This document shows positions 21,401 through 29,188 of a stretch of DNA of 53,615 nucleotides, piece after piece (the stretch's first letter is position 1; the number at the start of each line of letters is the position of its first letter). The position numbers and the translations under genes are program-made. The notes beneath the pieces are model-generated. The model saw only the letters and a list, made by a program, of their open reading frames with translations. It ran no database searches and had not been told where the DNA came from. This stretch comes from Acaryochloridaceae cyanobacterium SU_2_1 (GTDB lineage Bacteria > Cyanobacteriota > Cyanobacteriia > Thermosynechococcales > Thermosynechococcaceae). Location: positions 1 through 53,615 of the forward strand of contig JAAUUW010000003.1 of assembly GCA_012030735.1 (NCBI GenBank), in the 5' to 3' direction.

Positions 21401-22273
21401 CTATCTGGGATCTTCCGAGATACTTTTCTTAATATCATTGAATTACTGGACGATCTGTTCTTGCGGGCGGCCGAAGCCGAGGAACCCCCAGAGCAAAACT
21501 TTATCCGCAAACATGCCCTAGCCTTAAAAGCCCAAGGGGTTGAAAATGTCTCAGCTCGTCTTTTTTCTAACCCAGCTGGGGATTTTGGCTCCTTGGTCAA
21601 TGACCGCATCACCGACTCCAACTGGAGTAATGCTGATGAACTGGGACAAACTTGGAGCGATCGCAACGCCTTCAGCTACGGCCGCCAAGACAAAGGCCAA
21701 GCTCGCCCAGAAGTCTTACAAACTCTTCTCCAGAGCACCGAACAGATCATCCAAGAGATCGACTCCGTTGAATATGGTCTCACAGATATTCAAGAATATT
21801 ATGCCAATACAGGCGGTCTAAAACTGGCGGCTGAACAACAGCGAGGCCAAAAAGTAAAAGCAAATTTTGTAGAAAGCTTTTCCAAAGATACCACCCCTCG
21901 GGATTTAGATTCCCTCTTGCGCATGGAATATCGCACCAAACTTCTCAACCCCAAATGGGCCGATGCCATGGCCGATCAAGGGTCCGGTGGCACCTATGAA
22001 ATTTCCCAGCGCATGACCGCCCTAATTGGTTGGGGAGGCACAGCAGATTTTCAAGAAGGTTGGGTCTATGACCAAGCTGCCGATACCTATGCCCTAGACG
22101 CAGCCATGGCAGAAAGGCTGCGCCAAGCCAACCCCGAAGCCTTCCGTAATATCGTCGGCAGAATGCTAGAGGCCCATGGCCGTGGCTTTTGGCATCCCGA
22201 TCAAGATAAGCTCGATCAATTACGGGCCTTATATGAACTGACAGATCAAGAATTGGAGGGCATTACCCTTTAG
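18458..22273 (+). CDS. Mg-chelatase H subunit family protein (ChlH/BchH paralogue)
   Basis: Large porphyrin-binding subunit family of Mg-chelatase (ChlH) and cobaltochelatase (CobN). It is supported by the block with HFGMHGTVEWLPGSPLGNTG, the following YIYAANNPSESILAKRRGYG and NVPPYGRAELYKELAALRDL, and the C-terminal TKLLNPKWADAM and GRGFWHPDQDKLDQLRALYE. Start is ATG 18443 or, more likely, ATG 18458 (MARIVLIAGFESFNIDLYRQ). At about 1271 residues it is shorter than the main cyanobacterial ChlH (about 1330), and its N-terminus does not resemble that protein, so it is probably the second H paralogue found in many cyanobacteria. A CobN-like role in metal insertion is the alternative. ChlI and ChlD are not in the window. 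Intact. Confidence 0.85.
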   Translation: MARIVLIAGFESFNIDLYRQAAQLAHARCPGLEVCIFSDRDIATDPIAVTTALQEADVFFGSLIFDYDQVLWLRERVETIPIRLVFESALELMSLTQLGKFVIGDRPKGMPKPVKFILDKFGSGREEDKLAGYISFLKAGPKLLKYVPVQKVQDLRNWLIIYGYWNAGGPENVAALCWTLAEKYLNLPLNIEIPPPIETPNIGLLHPDYPGFFTSPRAYLDWYRRERLPFLWQARSITNRLPTDHHLKFDQPPVVGILLYRKHVITKQPYIPQLIRKFEAAGLIPLPIFINGVEGHVAVRDLMTTRYEQEQRQQGVMALLSLSDQAGEVDAIVSTIGFPLVGGPAGSMEAGRQVAVAKNILTAKNVPYLVAAPLLIQDIHSWTRQGIGGLQSVVLYALPELDGAIDTIPLGGLVGNDIYLVPERVERLTGRLKQWISLRQKPKADRKLAILLYGFPPGYGATGTAALLNVPKSLLTLLQALQAQGYDLGELPADGQEIIDWVRAADNAVNQQVTSNGHTPEAIQGGRALVNVRKLEKWLGYLLTQRIEKQWDSLTGTGIKTQGEDFSVGGVQLGNIWIGVQPPLGISGDPMRLMFERDMTPHPQYAAFYQWLQQEFKADGVIHFGMHGTVEWLPGSPLGNTGYSWPDVLLGNLPNLYIYAANNPSESILAKRRGYGVLISHNVPPYGRAELYKELAALRDLIQEYREDPDKNALLREPICKKILDAGIDADCPFPEAQQLGIEFTPENMRMFSVGAFNQYLVTLYDYLQILETRLFSSGLHVLGQAPNPEQLASYLQAYFGDELPEAAIAALAAGEESNQILDRFQLNGSTPKLEEALEIRKLLAQTGDELTNLLRGLNGEFVPPAPGGDLLRDGPGVLPTGRNIHALDPYRMPSPAACERGREIARKILAQHREEKDNYPETVAVMLWGLDAIKTRGESLGILLELVGAAPIQEGTGRIVRYGLTPLEELDHPRIDVLANLSGIFRDTFLNIIELLDDLFLRAAEAEEPPEQNFIRKHALALKAQGVENVSARLFSNPAGDFGSLVNDRITDSNWSNADELGQTWSDRNAFSYGRQDKGQARPEVLQTLLQSTEQIIQEIDSVEYGLTDIQEYYANTGGLKLAAEQQRGQKVKANFVESFSKDTTPRDLDSLLRMEYRTKLLNPKWADAMADQGSGGTYEISQRMTALIGWGGTADFQEGWVYDQAADTYALDAAMAERLRQANPEAFRNIVGRMLEAHGRGFWHPDQDKLDQLRALYELTDQELEGITL

Positions 22274-22531
22274 CCCCAATCAGTTCACCCCAGCCAAATT
22301 AAGAACTCCCAAAATCCTCCAAGTTAAAAATAGTAAAGAAAATAAGTAAAGATTGGCAACCCACTTATTTTTTTGCTAAGAATTTTGCGTCTTAGTTTAT
22401 GATGAGGGCGAAGTAAGCTTCATTAAATTAGTTCTTCACGAGATAAAATTTCCTTATCATCTCATGATTTCATAAAAAAACAACTTTTCCTATGTTTTTA
22501 AACGGATCAGTGAATTCTTTGTGAACGCAGC

Positions 22532-22559
22532 TTGAACTGTTAAAGTTTCAGCATAATAT
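22532..22559 (+). promoter_or_regulatory. Candidate sigma-70-type promoter
   Basis: A -35 element TTGAAC (22532-22537), a 16-nt spacer and a -10 element TAATAT (22554-22559) in the AT-rich region before the first secreted-protein gene. It would start transcription near 22566. Pattern match only. Confidence 0.4.
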
Positions 22560-22694
22560 TCCTCCAGAGCAAGATTTTTATCAATAAAGCAAAGTTCATC
22601 CACTCCCAGAGCCTGATCTTTCTCAGAAAATTGGGACCTGTGGTGTGGAGTTCTTTATCTTTTTAGCTCTCAATAGAAGGTTCAGTTAACCCGC

Positions 22695-22711
22695 TGGAGG
22701 CCTAGCCTCTA
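22695..22711 (+). promoter_or_regulatory. Small leader hairpin
   Basis: TGGAGGC (22695-22701) can pair with GCCTCTA (22705-22711), with one G-T wobble and a 3-nt loop. It lies about 110 nt before the start codon in the predicted leader RNA. Role unknown. Confidence 0.3.
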
Positions 22712-22747
22712 GTTGCTCCTTCTCTCGTTTGTAATGGTTAAGCTCAG

Positions 22748-22769
22748 TTGATCTGAAGGTTTAGATCAA
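22748..22769 (+). promoter_or_regulatory. Perfect 7-8-7 inverted repeat (operator or leader stem)
   Basis: TTGATCT (22748-22754) and AGATCAA (22763-22769) are perfect inverted copies separated by GAAGGTTT, centred about 65 nt upstream of the ATG at 22823. The spacing suits a dimeric regulator site or an RNA stem. No regulator is identified. Confidence 0.35.
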
Positions 22770-22822
22770 TCGCAAACTTCACAAACCCTATTGCCCTAAA
22801 CGTTCTCAGTGGTAACTAAATC

Positions 22823-23218
22823 ATGAAACTACAACAAATCGCATCTGCTGCTATCTTCATTTCCCTAGGCTTAGCAGCTTTGCCTGCTGTCGCTGGCGAA
22901 ACCTATGTCGAGAATAGCTATCGACTCAAAAGCATTTACAACGGTAAATCCACCACTAATGTCAATGTTAAGGAAACTTACAACGCCACAACTTGGGCCG
23001 GTTCTAATGCAACCAAAAGAGAATGGGGTAGTACTACTGTAACCGAAGCCGCAAACGGCCGAACTTTTAATGAGCACGAAGCCTTCGATATCGTCACCAC
23101 CAGCAGTGCTACTGAAGATGGCAAGCTATCTCGAATCACCAATGTTGATTCTAAGGATTTCTACGAATTCTCCGGCTTCAACAAAGACCATAGAGTCACT
23201 AGTGGCTTCAGCTTCTAA
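22823..23218 (+). CDS. Small secreted protein A1 of the A-B-A'-B' cluster
   Basis: I do not recognise the family. The 131-residue product starts with a clear signal peptide (MKLQQIASAAIFISLGLAAL, cleavage probably after AVA). The mature part is rich in Thr, Asn and Ser, has no Cys, and looks beta-structured. The end KDFYEFSGFNKDHRVTSGFSF resembles the end of the third gene (EEYEFNESSINN, then VTTGYDF): both have YEF, a VTxG motif and a terminal Phe, suggesting paralogy. A terminal aromatic residue is typical of outer-membrane beta-barrels, but the protein is too short for a classical porin. First gene of the probable operon. Confidence 0.75.
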   Translation: MKLQQIASAAIFISLGLAALPAVAGETYVENSYRLKSIYNGKSTTNVNVKETYNATTWAGSNATKREWGSTTVTEAANGRTFNEHEAFDIVTTSSATEDGKLSRITNVDSKDFYEFSGFNKDHRVTSGFSF

Positions 23219-23241
23219 ATTAGTCATTTAGAAGTGATCTC

Positions 23242-23265
23242 AGGGGTAGCAGTCTTGTTACCCCT
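23242..23265 (+). promoter_or_regulatory. Intercistronic hairpin
   Basis: AGGGGTA (23242-23248) pairs perfectly with TACCCCT (23259-23265) across a 10-nt loop, between secreted-protein genes A1 and B1. There is no T-run after it, so it is better seen as an RNA-stability or partial-termination element than a full terminator. Confidence 0.4.
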
Positions 23266-23288
23266 TCAATATCCTGGAGAATCTAGCT

Positions 23289-24005
23289 ATGCAAACTCGT
23301 CTACTCCTGTCTTGTGCTTCTATTGCAGCTTTAATGCTTGTACCTGCTGGATCTGCCTTGGCTCAGACCACTACCAATAGTATTAATGCCCCCAATAATG
23401 CTCAATCGACGGCCAACCCTCAAGTAGACCTTAATCAACAAGGCTCCCTAGTCAATACTCAAGTCAATACCTATCCCCTAGGGCGGAGCATTGTTGGCAA
23501 TGGCGTCGCCGATTGCACCAGCGAAGGAATCGCTCTATCGGCCTATGGCAGTGGCATTGGACCCTTTGATTCAGGCTCCATTGGTGGCTCCTTTACCTAT
23601 ACTCATTCCTTTGGGATGAAGACCTGTAATGAATACGCCCAGACCCAGTTATCCAAATCTCGGTTAGAAAACTGTCTGCTGCTGATTAGCAACTATTCCA
23701 AAATGAAAAAGGCAGGCGTAGAAGTAAGCTACCAAGCCTTAAAACAGATTGCTGGCGTAGACTGTCCACCAGTGGCAATTCAAGGGTTGGGGGCCTCTGT
23801 TCCCTTCAATAATGGGTTTAATTCAGGTCCAAATTACCAACAACCACAACAAAATCAACATCAGCAATCCCAAGCTCAATCTGGGCTGAGTAACGATGAT
23901 TATGGGCAACCTATCCATCATCAGCAAAGATCGGCTCCCCAATCTCCCCCACCCGTTAGACAAACAACCCCCACTACCCAACGATCACTCAGTGCCTATA
24001 AGTAA
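23289..24005 (+). CDS. Secreted four-cysteine protein B1 with Gln/Pro-rich tail
   Basis: Unrecognised family. Signal peptide MQTRLLLSCASIAALMLVP, cleavage after ALAQ. The conserved core (residues about 50-160) has PLGRSIVGNGVADCT, GSGIGPFDSGSIGGSFTYT and ENCLLLISNYSKMKKAGVEV, and four Cys (in DCT, KTC, ENC, VDC) that are all kept in the fourth gene, so two disulfides are plausible. The last 65 residues are a Gln/Pro/His/Ser low-complexity tail absent from the paralogue. After the TAA the same frame stays open for 35 codons, still Gln/Tyr-rich, right into the next gene's GTG. Likely exported to the periplasm or cell surface; function unknown. Confidence 0.78.
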   Translation: MQTRLLLSCASIAALMLVPAGSALAQTTTNSINAPNNAQSTANPQVDLNQQGSLVNTQVNTYPLGRSIVGNGVADCTSEGIALSAYGSGIGPFDSGSIGGSFTYTHSFGMKTCNEYAQTQLSKSRLENCLLLISNYSKMKKAGVEVSYQALKQIAGVDCPPVAIQGLGASVPFNNGFNSGPNYQQPQQNQHQQSQAQSGLSNDDYGQPIHHQQRSAPQSPPPVRQTTPTTQRSLSAYK

Positions 24006-24110
24006 TGGATTCTTTTCTACCAACAACCTTACAATCAGCAGCAGGGTTATACAAAGGGTGGTGGACTGATACATTCCAGAAAGGTTAGGCAAGAAGGGTC
24101 AGGTGATTTT

Positions 24111-24503
24111 GTGAAACAGATTGTTTGGTTGCCATTATCAGTTGCATGGATAGGGCTCATGGCTTCTAATGTCCAGGCCCAGACTGCCTCTGCAACCACT
24201 GTTACTAGTTTTTCGACATCAAACTCTGGCCAATCTTCAACAAAACGAAACTTTAGTACCTCTAGTCAAGACTCACAAAACTCGGTTTCCTTAACGACCG
24301 ATAGTAACAATGGTTCGCAGCAAACATCTACCAGCAAAGATGGAGTTGTAACCACAGTTGATTACAACTATGGTGCAACAGCTACTAGCACTCTTATACA
24401 AAACACTAACTTAACCAAAACAGTTCAGGTTCAGATCACAGAAGAATACGAATTCAACGAATCCAGCATCAACAATAATGTCACCACTGGATACGATTTT
24501 TAG
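24111..24503 (+). CDS. Small secreted protein A2 of the A-B-A'-B' cluster
   Basis: 130 residues starting at GTG 24111, with signal peptide MKQIVWLPLSVAWIGLMASN (cleavage near VQAQ). The mature part is extremely rich in Ser, Thr, Asn and Gln, with no Cys and repeated short TSxS-type patterns, and ends with YEF followed 13 residues later by VTTGYDF, matching the end of A1. Probably a diverged paralogue of A1 arising from duplication of an A-B gene pair. The low-complexity composition suggests a surface or matrix protein. Only 25 bp separate it from the next gene. Confidence 0.7.
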   Translation: MKQIVWLPLSVAWIGLMASNVQAQTASATTVTSFSTSNSGQSSTKRNFSTSSQDSQNSVSLTTDSNNGSQQTSTSKDGVVTTVDYNYGATATSTLIQNTNLTKTVQVQITEEYEFNESSINNNVTTGYDF

Positions 24504-24528
24504 ACCGAAGCCTTCTTTTTAAGTCCTA

Positions 24529-25077
24529 GTGCTAAAAACTTCAAACTCCTTCACTACAAAAATCGGTCGGGTTGCCTTGATCTGCTCCTTAGTCGGGCAG
24601 TTGTCAATCATATCAACCCGAGGAGCGGCACAGGTCAACAATGCCATTGATAACTCCAATACAGCGGAATCAACGCTAAGCCCTCAACTCAATCTTGATC
24701 AACAAGGGGTTTTGTCCAATACCCAAGCCAATCAACAACCCCTGGGCCGAGCAATTATTCGAAATGGGGTAAGCGATTGCACTACCAGTGGATTAGCCAT
24801 ATCGGCCTTTGGTAGTACCATTGGTCCCTTTGACTCCGGTGCTGTGGGCGGTTCCTTCACCTATACCCAATCATCTGGCATGGAAGCCTGTCATCGGTAT
24901 GCCAGATCTCAAAAGGCACGCACTAAGCTAGAAACTTGCTTGCTTTTGATTAGTAGCTATTCTCAAATGAAGAAAGCGGGGATAATCGTCAGCTATCAAG
25001 CCCTTAAGAAGGCTTCAGGGATAGACTGCCCCAATCTTACCCTGGAGCAGATTGCTCCAGCTGCAATTAGCAACTAA
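24529..25077 (+). CDS. Secreted four-cysteine protein B2 (paralogue of B1)
   Basis: 182 residues from GTG 24529, with a positively charged start and hydrophobic segment (VALICSLVGQLSIISTR) as signal peptide. The core closely parallels B1: NTQANQQPLGRAIIRNGVSD against NTQVNTYPLGRSIVGNGVAD, GSTIGPFDSGAVGGSFTYT against GSGIGPFDSGSIGGSFTYT, and SYSQMKKAGIIVSYQALKK against NYSKMKKAGVEVSYQALKQ. All four Cys are conserved. The B1-type tail is absent, so the core is the functional unit. Function unknown. Last gene of the cluster; no convincing terminator follows. Confidence 0.78.
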   Translation: MLKTSNSFTTKIGRVALICSLVGQLSIISTRGAAQVNNAIDNSNTAESTLSPQLNLDQQGVLSNTQANQQPLGRAIIRNGVSDCTTSGLAISAFGSTIGPFDSGAVGGSFTYTQSSGMEACHRYARSQKARTKLETCLLLISSYSQMKKAGIIVSYQALKKASGIDCPNLTLEQIAPAAISN

Positions 25078-25164
25078 ACATCATCTTAGTCAGCACCCGC
25101 CACCCCACAAGACTCTTAGTTTCAGGCTGCGTTATTATTTTTCGCTAGTTGGACCAGCTGGGCG

Positions 25165-25584
25165 CTAATCTAAAATCTTAATCGACTTAATCTGATCGCC
25201 TTGGCGAATGGCATTGACGACATCCATATCCTCTGTCTGCCCAAAAGTGGTATGGACTCCATCTAAATGAGGCTGAGGGGAGTGACAAATAAAAAATTGA
25301 CTCCCACCTGTATTGCGACCTGCATGAGCCATGGATAATGTACCTGCTATATGCTTTTTGGCATTGATTTCACAGTTGATTTGATAGCCTGGACCCCCTG
25401 TACCCGTTCCCTGGGGGCATCCTCCTTGCACCATGAAATTGGGAATAACCCGATGGAAAGACAAGTTATCGTAAAATCCTTTGTTGGCTAGATCAACAAA
25501 GTTCTTCACGGTATTGGGGGCTTCTTGATCAAATAGATCAAAATGAATTGTACCTTTATCCGTTTCCATGATCGCTTGAGTCAT
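25165..25584 (-). CDS. Cyclophilin-type peptidyl-prolyl cis-trans isomerase
   Basis: Cytosolic single-domain cyclophilin that speeds Xaa-Pro isomerisation in folding. Active-site residues are visible: Arg and Phe in [14 protein letters not shown], Gln/Phe in [17 protein letters not shown], and the His region in HTTFGQ. There is no signal peptide. 139 residues, at the lower end for bacterial PpiB proteins, and intact. Convergent with B2 and divergent from the DUF2459 gene. Confidence 0.93.
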   Translation of the reverse strand: MTQAIMETDKGTIHFDLFDQEAPNTVKNFVDLANKGFYDNLSFHRVIPNFMVQGGCPQGTGTGGPGYQINCEINAKKHIAGTLSMAHAGRNTGGSQFFICHSPQPHLDGVHTTFGQTEDMDVVNAIRQGDQIKSIKILD

Positions 25585-25674
25585 TGATGATCTCCGAAGG
25601 GCATTTATTCTGGCATCCTATCTTGGCACCCAGATCAATGCAATCTTTTCTGGGTGATCGCCCTCGCATAACCC

Positions 25675-26418
25675 ATGTCAAACGTTAGTTCACTAGTTTC
25701 ATCTGTTCAGGCCCTTTGGCTTCTCCTGAGGCGTCGAAGGCGCTGCCTTGCCTGGATTTTTGCCCTTAACGGTTCAATTTGGGGTTTACCAGCTCTATAT
25801 ATTGCTGTATTCACCCCTCAGCCAGCCTTCGTGGCCTTGAGTCAAACCTCTTTGGCCCAGGATAGAACCTATGCGATCTATGTTGCGAATTGGGGCTTTC
25901 ACAGTTCAATTATTGTGGAGCAGCCTCGCGGTTGGCAATTAGGTCCCCCCCATGCCCCCCGATCAGCCTTTGTTGAGTATGGCTGGGGAGATCGGCGAAT
26001 ATTCATGCAGGATGACTGGTCTATTCCGACGGTGTTAGCCGCTGCATTTTTACCGACAGACTCCATCGTGTATCTGCGCGATCGGCCTGCGCCACCGACA
26101 CGACAAGATCAGGTTCGACAGCTTTATCATCGGCAGGTGACAGCTCAACAACTGCAGGCACTAGTCATCAGCCTAGAGCAAAGTTTTCAGCGTACTGCCG
26201 AAGGTCACCGTTTGGCTCCCTATGTTTATGCCTCTAGATTCAAAGGACGATTTTATCCAGGTCGAGAATTTTATATTTTTTGGGCTAACTGTAATGGCTG
26301 GACTATCCATCATCTAGAAAGGCTTGGGATTGCAGAAAAAGGTGGGCCGATTCTGTTGGCTGAGCAAGTGGGTCCCAGCCTAGAAGGATTTCAACTACAG
26401 GTTAGCTCGTCACCCTAA
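25675..26418 (+). CDS. DUF2459 (TIGR02117) membrane-anchored protein
   Basis: Member of the DUF2459 family, seen near urease genes in some bacteria and of unknown biochemical role. A basic N-terminus (RRRRRCLAWIFALNG) leads into a membrane anchor. The soluble domain carries the family blocks WGFHSSIIVEQP, EYGWGDRRIFM and the conserved Cys/Asn motif FWANCNGWTIHHLERLGI. The His/Cys pair has suggested a papain-like fold, which is only an inference here. Intact; it overlaps the end of the convergent PatA-like gene by 9 bp. Confidence 0.82.
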   Translation: MSNVSSLVSSVQALWLLLRRRRRCLAWIFALNGSIWGLPALYIAVFTPQPAFVALSQTSLAQDRTYAIYVANWGFHSSIIVEQPRGWQLGPPHAPRSAFVEYGWGDRRIFMQDDWSIPTVLAAAFLPTDSIVYLRDRPAPPTRQDQVRQLYHRQVTAQQLQALVISLEQSFQRTAEGHRLAPYVYASRFKGRFYPGREFYIFWANCNGWTIHHLERLGIAEKGGPILLAEQVGPSLEGFQLQVSSSP

Positions 26419-27627
26419 GGCCCAGTAGCCTTGGCCAAGGCAAGGATGGACTCGGCGCTGGGGCAATTTCCTCAGACTTAGATTTTGGCTGAGAACCTCT
26501 GCACTTGAGGTGAGTTTTTGGACTAATTCGAGGAGTTCTTGGGGGTTAAAGGGCTTAGTTAAATAGGCTGTGCAGCCGGACATCCGGGCTCGCATTCGAT
26601 CAATGATGCCTTCGCGGCCAGTGAGCATGACAACCGGAATATTCTTGAGGAGGTCTACTTGCCGGACCATCCGGCACAACTCATAGCCATCCATTTTGGG
26701 CATTTCGATGTCCATCAAAATCAGTTTAGGTCGTTGCTCGATCAAAATACTCAGGGCCTGCATTGGATCCATAATTTGGAACACTTCAAACCCTTCGGCT
26801 TCGAGGGAGAATTTTACAAATTGCTGTATGGTTTGGCTATCATCAACACAGGCAATTGCCGGACGAAGAGATTTTTGAATCTCTTGGTAGGTAGACATCT
26901 CAACAGCCCCAGCCTGGACCAAGGGATATAAAGAATGGGCAAGGGCAAGAACATCTATTTTAAGTTGATCAGCTAGTTGATAAAGACTGGCTTCTCCCTG
27001 CAGCAGATGGGTCATTTCTTGTAGCTGTCGAGAATGGTTGGTTTCTTGCCAGATTACCTTTAGAAATTGGTCAGAATCATGAATGAGTGGCTTTTGGAAG
27101 GGAGACAGAATGGCGGGACGCATTTGACTCCATTGGGGAATCTGGTCTTTGATCGGCATGATCAGTTGGCGAAAGGGTGCCGAAAGCAGCAGGGGATCAA
27201 GGCCGATTTTGACTTCAAAATCTAAAAATCCCTGCGGAATGGCTAGAAATTGGACAAGGGCTTCTTGAGTCAGCAGAGCTAAGAGCTTACGGAAATAGTT
27301 GAGGGGTAAATTTTTGGTTTGCCAGTACTTGCAGAGCAGGGAATATGTAGAGGTTTGCCCCTGGGCTTGCTTTGGTAGCTGGAAATCGGGTAGATGTTTA
27401 CTCAAAAGGTAGGTGAGCCGCTCAACCTGCCCCATTGTGCTTTCTGCATAATGTATCTGACCGCCACCTAGGTAAACCCGCCAAGAGATGGACGAATCTT
27501 GGCAGTCAGTAATGGTAAGCCGACCGGATCGCTCCTTGGTAATGACTTTTTGTAAGACCTTAGCAGGCGCAACCTGTGGTTTTTCTGAGTGCGCAGGTGA
27601 GGTCGGCAGACTAGAGGTATAGGTCAT
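26410..27627 (-). CDS. PatA-type response regulator (N-terminal PATAN/DUF4388, C-terminal receiver)
   Basis: Cyanobacterial regulators of this layout include PatA, PixG and PilG-type proteins controlling motility or cell patterning. ATG 27627 is preferred to 27654. The N-terminal PATAN-like domain starts around LQKVITKERSGRLTI and includes WRVYLGGGQIHYAES. The receiver occupies the last 130 residues: CVDDSQTIQQFV (acidic pocket), LILMDIEMPKMDGYELC (phospho-acceptor Asp), VVMLTGREG and YLTKPFNPQELLELV (conserved Lys). There is no DNA-binding domain. The usual CheW/CheY/MCP neighbours are absent, so it is an orphan here. Confidence 0.88.
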   Translation of the reverse strand: MTYTSSLPTSPAHSEKPQVAPAKVLQKVITKERSGRLTITDCQDSSISWRVYLGGGQIHYAESTMGQVERLTYLLSKHLPDFQLPKQAQGQTSTYSLLCKYWQTKNLPLNYFRKLLALLTQEALVQFLAIPQGFLDFEVKIGLDPLLLSAPFRQLIMPIKDQIPQWSQMRPAILSPFQKPLIHDSDQFLKVIWQETNHSRQLQEMTHLLQGEASLYQLADQLKIDVLALAHSLYPLVQAGAVEMSTYQEIQKSLRPAIACVDDSQTIQQFVKFSLEAEGFEVFQIMDPMQALSILIEQRPKLILMDIEMPKMDGYELCRMVRQVDLLKNIPVVMLTGREGIIDRMRARMSGCTAYLTKPFNPQELLELVQKLTSSAEVLSQNLSLRKLPQRRVHPCLGQGYWALG

Positions 27628-27955
27628 GAACAGCAAACAATGTAAGGAAAACAAAGAGCCTAGGCGTGGACCCCTTTAGGAAAGGGCAAGGGTGAGTGGT
27701 GACTCAGGGAAGATGAGTTGGGCTACACCCTTGTAGGTGAAAAATAGTTCTTACAGCTTTAGGATGGACATTTTGGGAGTGGGAAGAGACCCGTAAAATT
27801 ACTTAGTTTTGGGTAGGGCTTGGCAAAGGGAGAGGGACTTGAGGCGTGAAGGGCCTAATGCTGGCCTCATTATGGCTCATCTTACCCAAGAAATTGGGTC
27901 AAGATGAGCCTGACATAGAATGGAGTCAGATCCTTTAACGCAGGCGGTATGTGAT
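27628..27955. other. Divergent intergenic region, no gene seen
   Basis: The region separates the PatA-like gene (minus) from the SPFH-domain gene (plus) and must hold both promoters. I see no coding frame and no strong hairpin followed by a T-run. Confidence 0.4.
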
Positions 27956-28857
27956 ATGGAACAACTGCTCATCCCTCTCTTTTTACTGCTCGGCCTGAGT
28001 TTCTCAGGTGTACGAGTTGACCGTGAATATGAGCGCGGTGTTATTTTCCGTCTAGGCCGCCTCAATGGCATTAAGGGGCCTGGTCTCTATTGGATTATTC
28101 CGGTGGTGGATCAAAAGGCCAAGGCTGATATTCGCACCAAGACTGTGGACATTCAACCGCAAGAGACTGTCACTGCAGATAGTGTAACAATTCGGGTGAA
28201 TGCGGTGCTTTACTATCGGATTTTGGATCCGGGTAAAGCGATTACCCGAGTTGAAAATTACCAGATGGCTGTTTACCAAACGGCGATGACCACGCTGCGC
28301 AATGTTGTGGGCCAAAATATCCTAGATGATATTTTGCAGAACCGTGACAAGATTAACTTAAAGGTTCAGGAGATTGTGGATGAGGTGACAGAACCCTGGG
28401 GGATTGTGGTGGAACGGTGGAAACGAAGGATGTTGAAATTCCGCCCACTATGCAGCGAGCGATGGCCAAAGAAGCGGAGGCGGTGCGGGAAAAACGGGCG
28501 CGGATCATTAAGGCGGCGGCTGAGCAAGAATCGTCTCTGAAGTTATCGGAAGCCTCTAAAAGTATTATGGCTAATCCAGCAGCTTTGGAGTTGCGGCGGT
28601 TGCAGATGCTCACTGAAATTGGAGCTGAGAATAATACAACCACAATTTTGATGATGCCTTCGGATTTTATCTCCTTGGCAAAGCAATGGTCAGAGTCTTT
28701 GCAGAGTCAACCTCAAACCGAAAACCTGATAATCCTCTTGCTGGGTAATAGGGTTCTTCAGGTTGGCTGGCTCAGGGTTTGGTTAAGGGGCTATCTTTTC
28801 GCTTCAGGATGCTTGAAGGCGATCGCAGCTCTCACGGCGGTGATCTTCGCTAGGTAG
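27956..28857 (+). CDS. SPFH/Band-7 (stomatin-like) membrane protein, frameshifted
   Basis: Stomatin/prohibitin-family scaffold that oligomerises on membranes and often partners with NfeD-type proteins. ATG 27956 gives MEQLLIPLFLLLGLSFSGVR, a membrane anchor, then REYERGVIFRLGRLNGIKGPG and the Band-7 domain. At about 28416 (CGGTGG) a base is missing: the second frame reads VETKDVEIPPTMQRAMAKEA and the coiled-coil region EAEAVREKRARIIKAAAEQE, then the conserved LRRLQMLTEIGAENNTTTI and MPSDFISLAKQW. The final 35 residues (GNRVLQVGWLRVW onward) are not family-like and may come from a further indel past the true stop. No nfeD gene is adjacent. Confidence 0.87.
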
Positions 28858-28864
28858 GCATACG

Positions 28865-29122
28865 TTAGGTGGGTATCAGTTCGCCTGGCCGCAGCCGTGA
28901 CCATTTACCCGCTTCCTCCACAAAGCTCTCACAACCGACAACATCCCATTCCATCTGAACCTCAGTGTGCTTATGGGTAGAGTTACGAATGTTGACATTA
29001 ATCGTGGGTTGACAGGGTTCAAATCCCGGAGCATCAGTGAGATGAGGCTGTTGATGCTGGGTTTCCACGGCATGATAGGTGATGCAATCATCTACATGGT
29101 GGCAATTAACGCAGATACACAT
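28865..29122 (-). CDS. ycf34: Ycf34 family iron-sulfur protein
   Basis: Small protein conserved in cyanobacteria and red-algal plastids; Synechocystis Ycf34 has been reported to bind an iron-sulfur cluster and to affect photosynthetic electron flow. Starting at ATG 29122, it begins MCICVNCHHVDDCITYHAVE with Cys2, Cys4, Cys7 and Cys13 as likely ligands. It continues with HLTDAPGFEPCQPTINVNIR and ends GKWSRLRPGELIPT, all family hallmarks. 85 residues, intact. Convergent with the SPFH gene, 7 bp apart. Confidence 0.92.
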   Translation of the reverse strand: MCICVNCHHVDDCITYHAVETQHQQPHLTDAPGFEPCQPTINVNIRNSTHKHTEVQMEWDVVGCESFVEEAGKWSRLRPGELIPT

Positions 29123-29188
29123 TCTGGTTGCCCTCATCTAGGTATGGCACAAGGCTAAGGCAATCGAGAAGCCCTTTGACCCCTATAG

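Larger units (their letters stand above)
22274..22822. other. AT-rich 549-bp leader region of the secreted-protein cluster
   Basis: No gene is visible. It is markedly more AT-rich than its surroundings and contains the promoter candidate and two inverted repeats annotated separately. The long untranslated leader (about 255 nt from the proposed promoter) is unusual for small secreted-protein genes. Confidence 0.5.

Noticed and set aside
26659-26931. Plus-strand open frame inside the PatA-like regulator
   Set aside because: The minus strand encodes the conserved receiver domain here; the plus frame has no ribosome site or family features.
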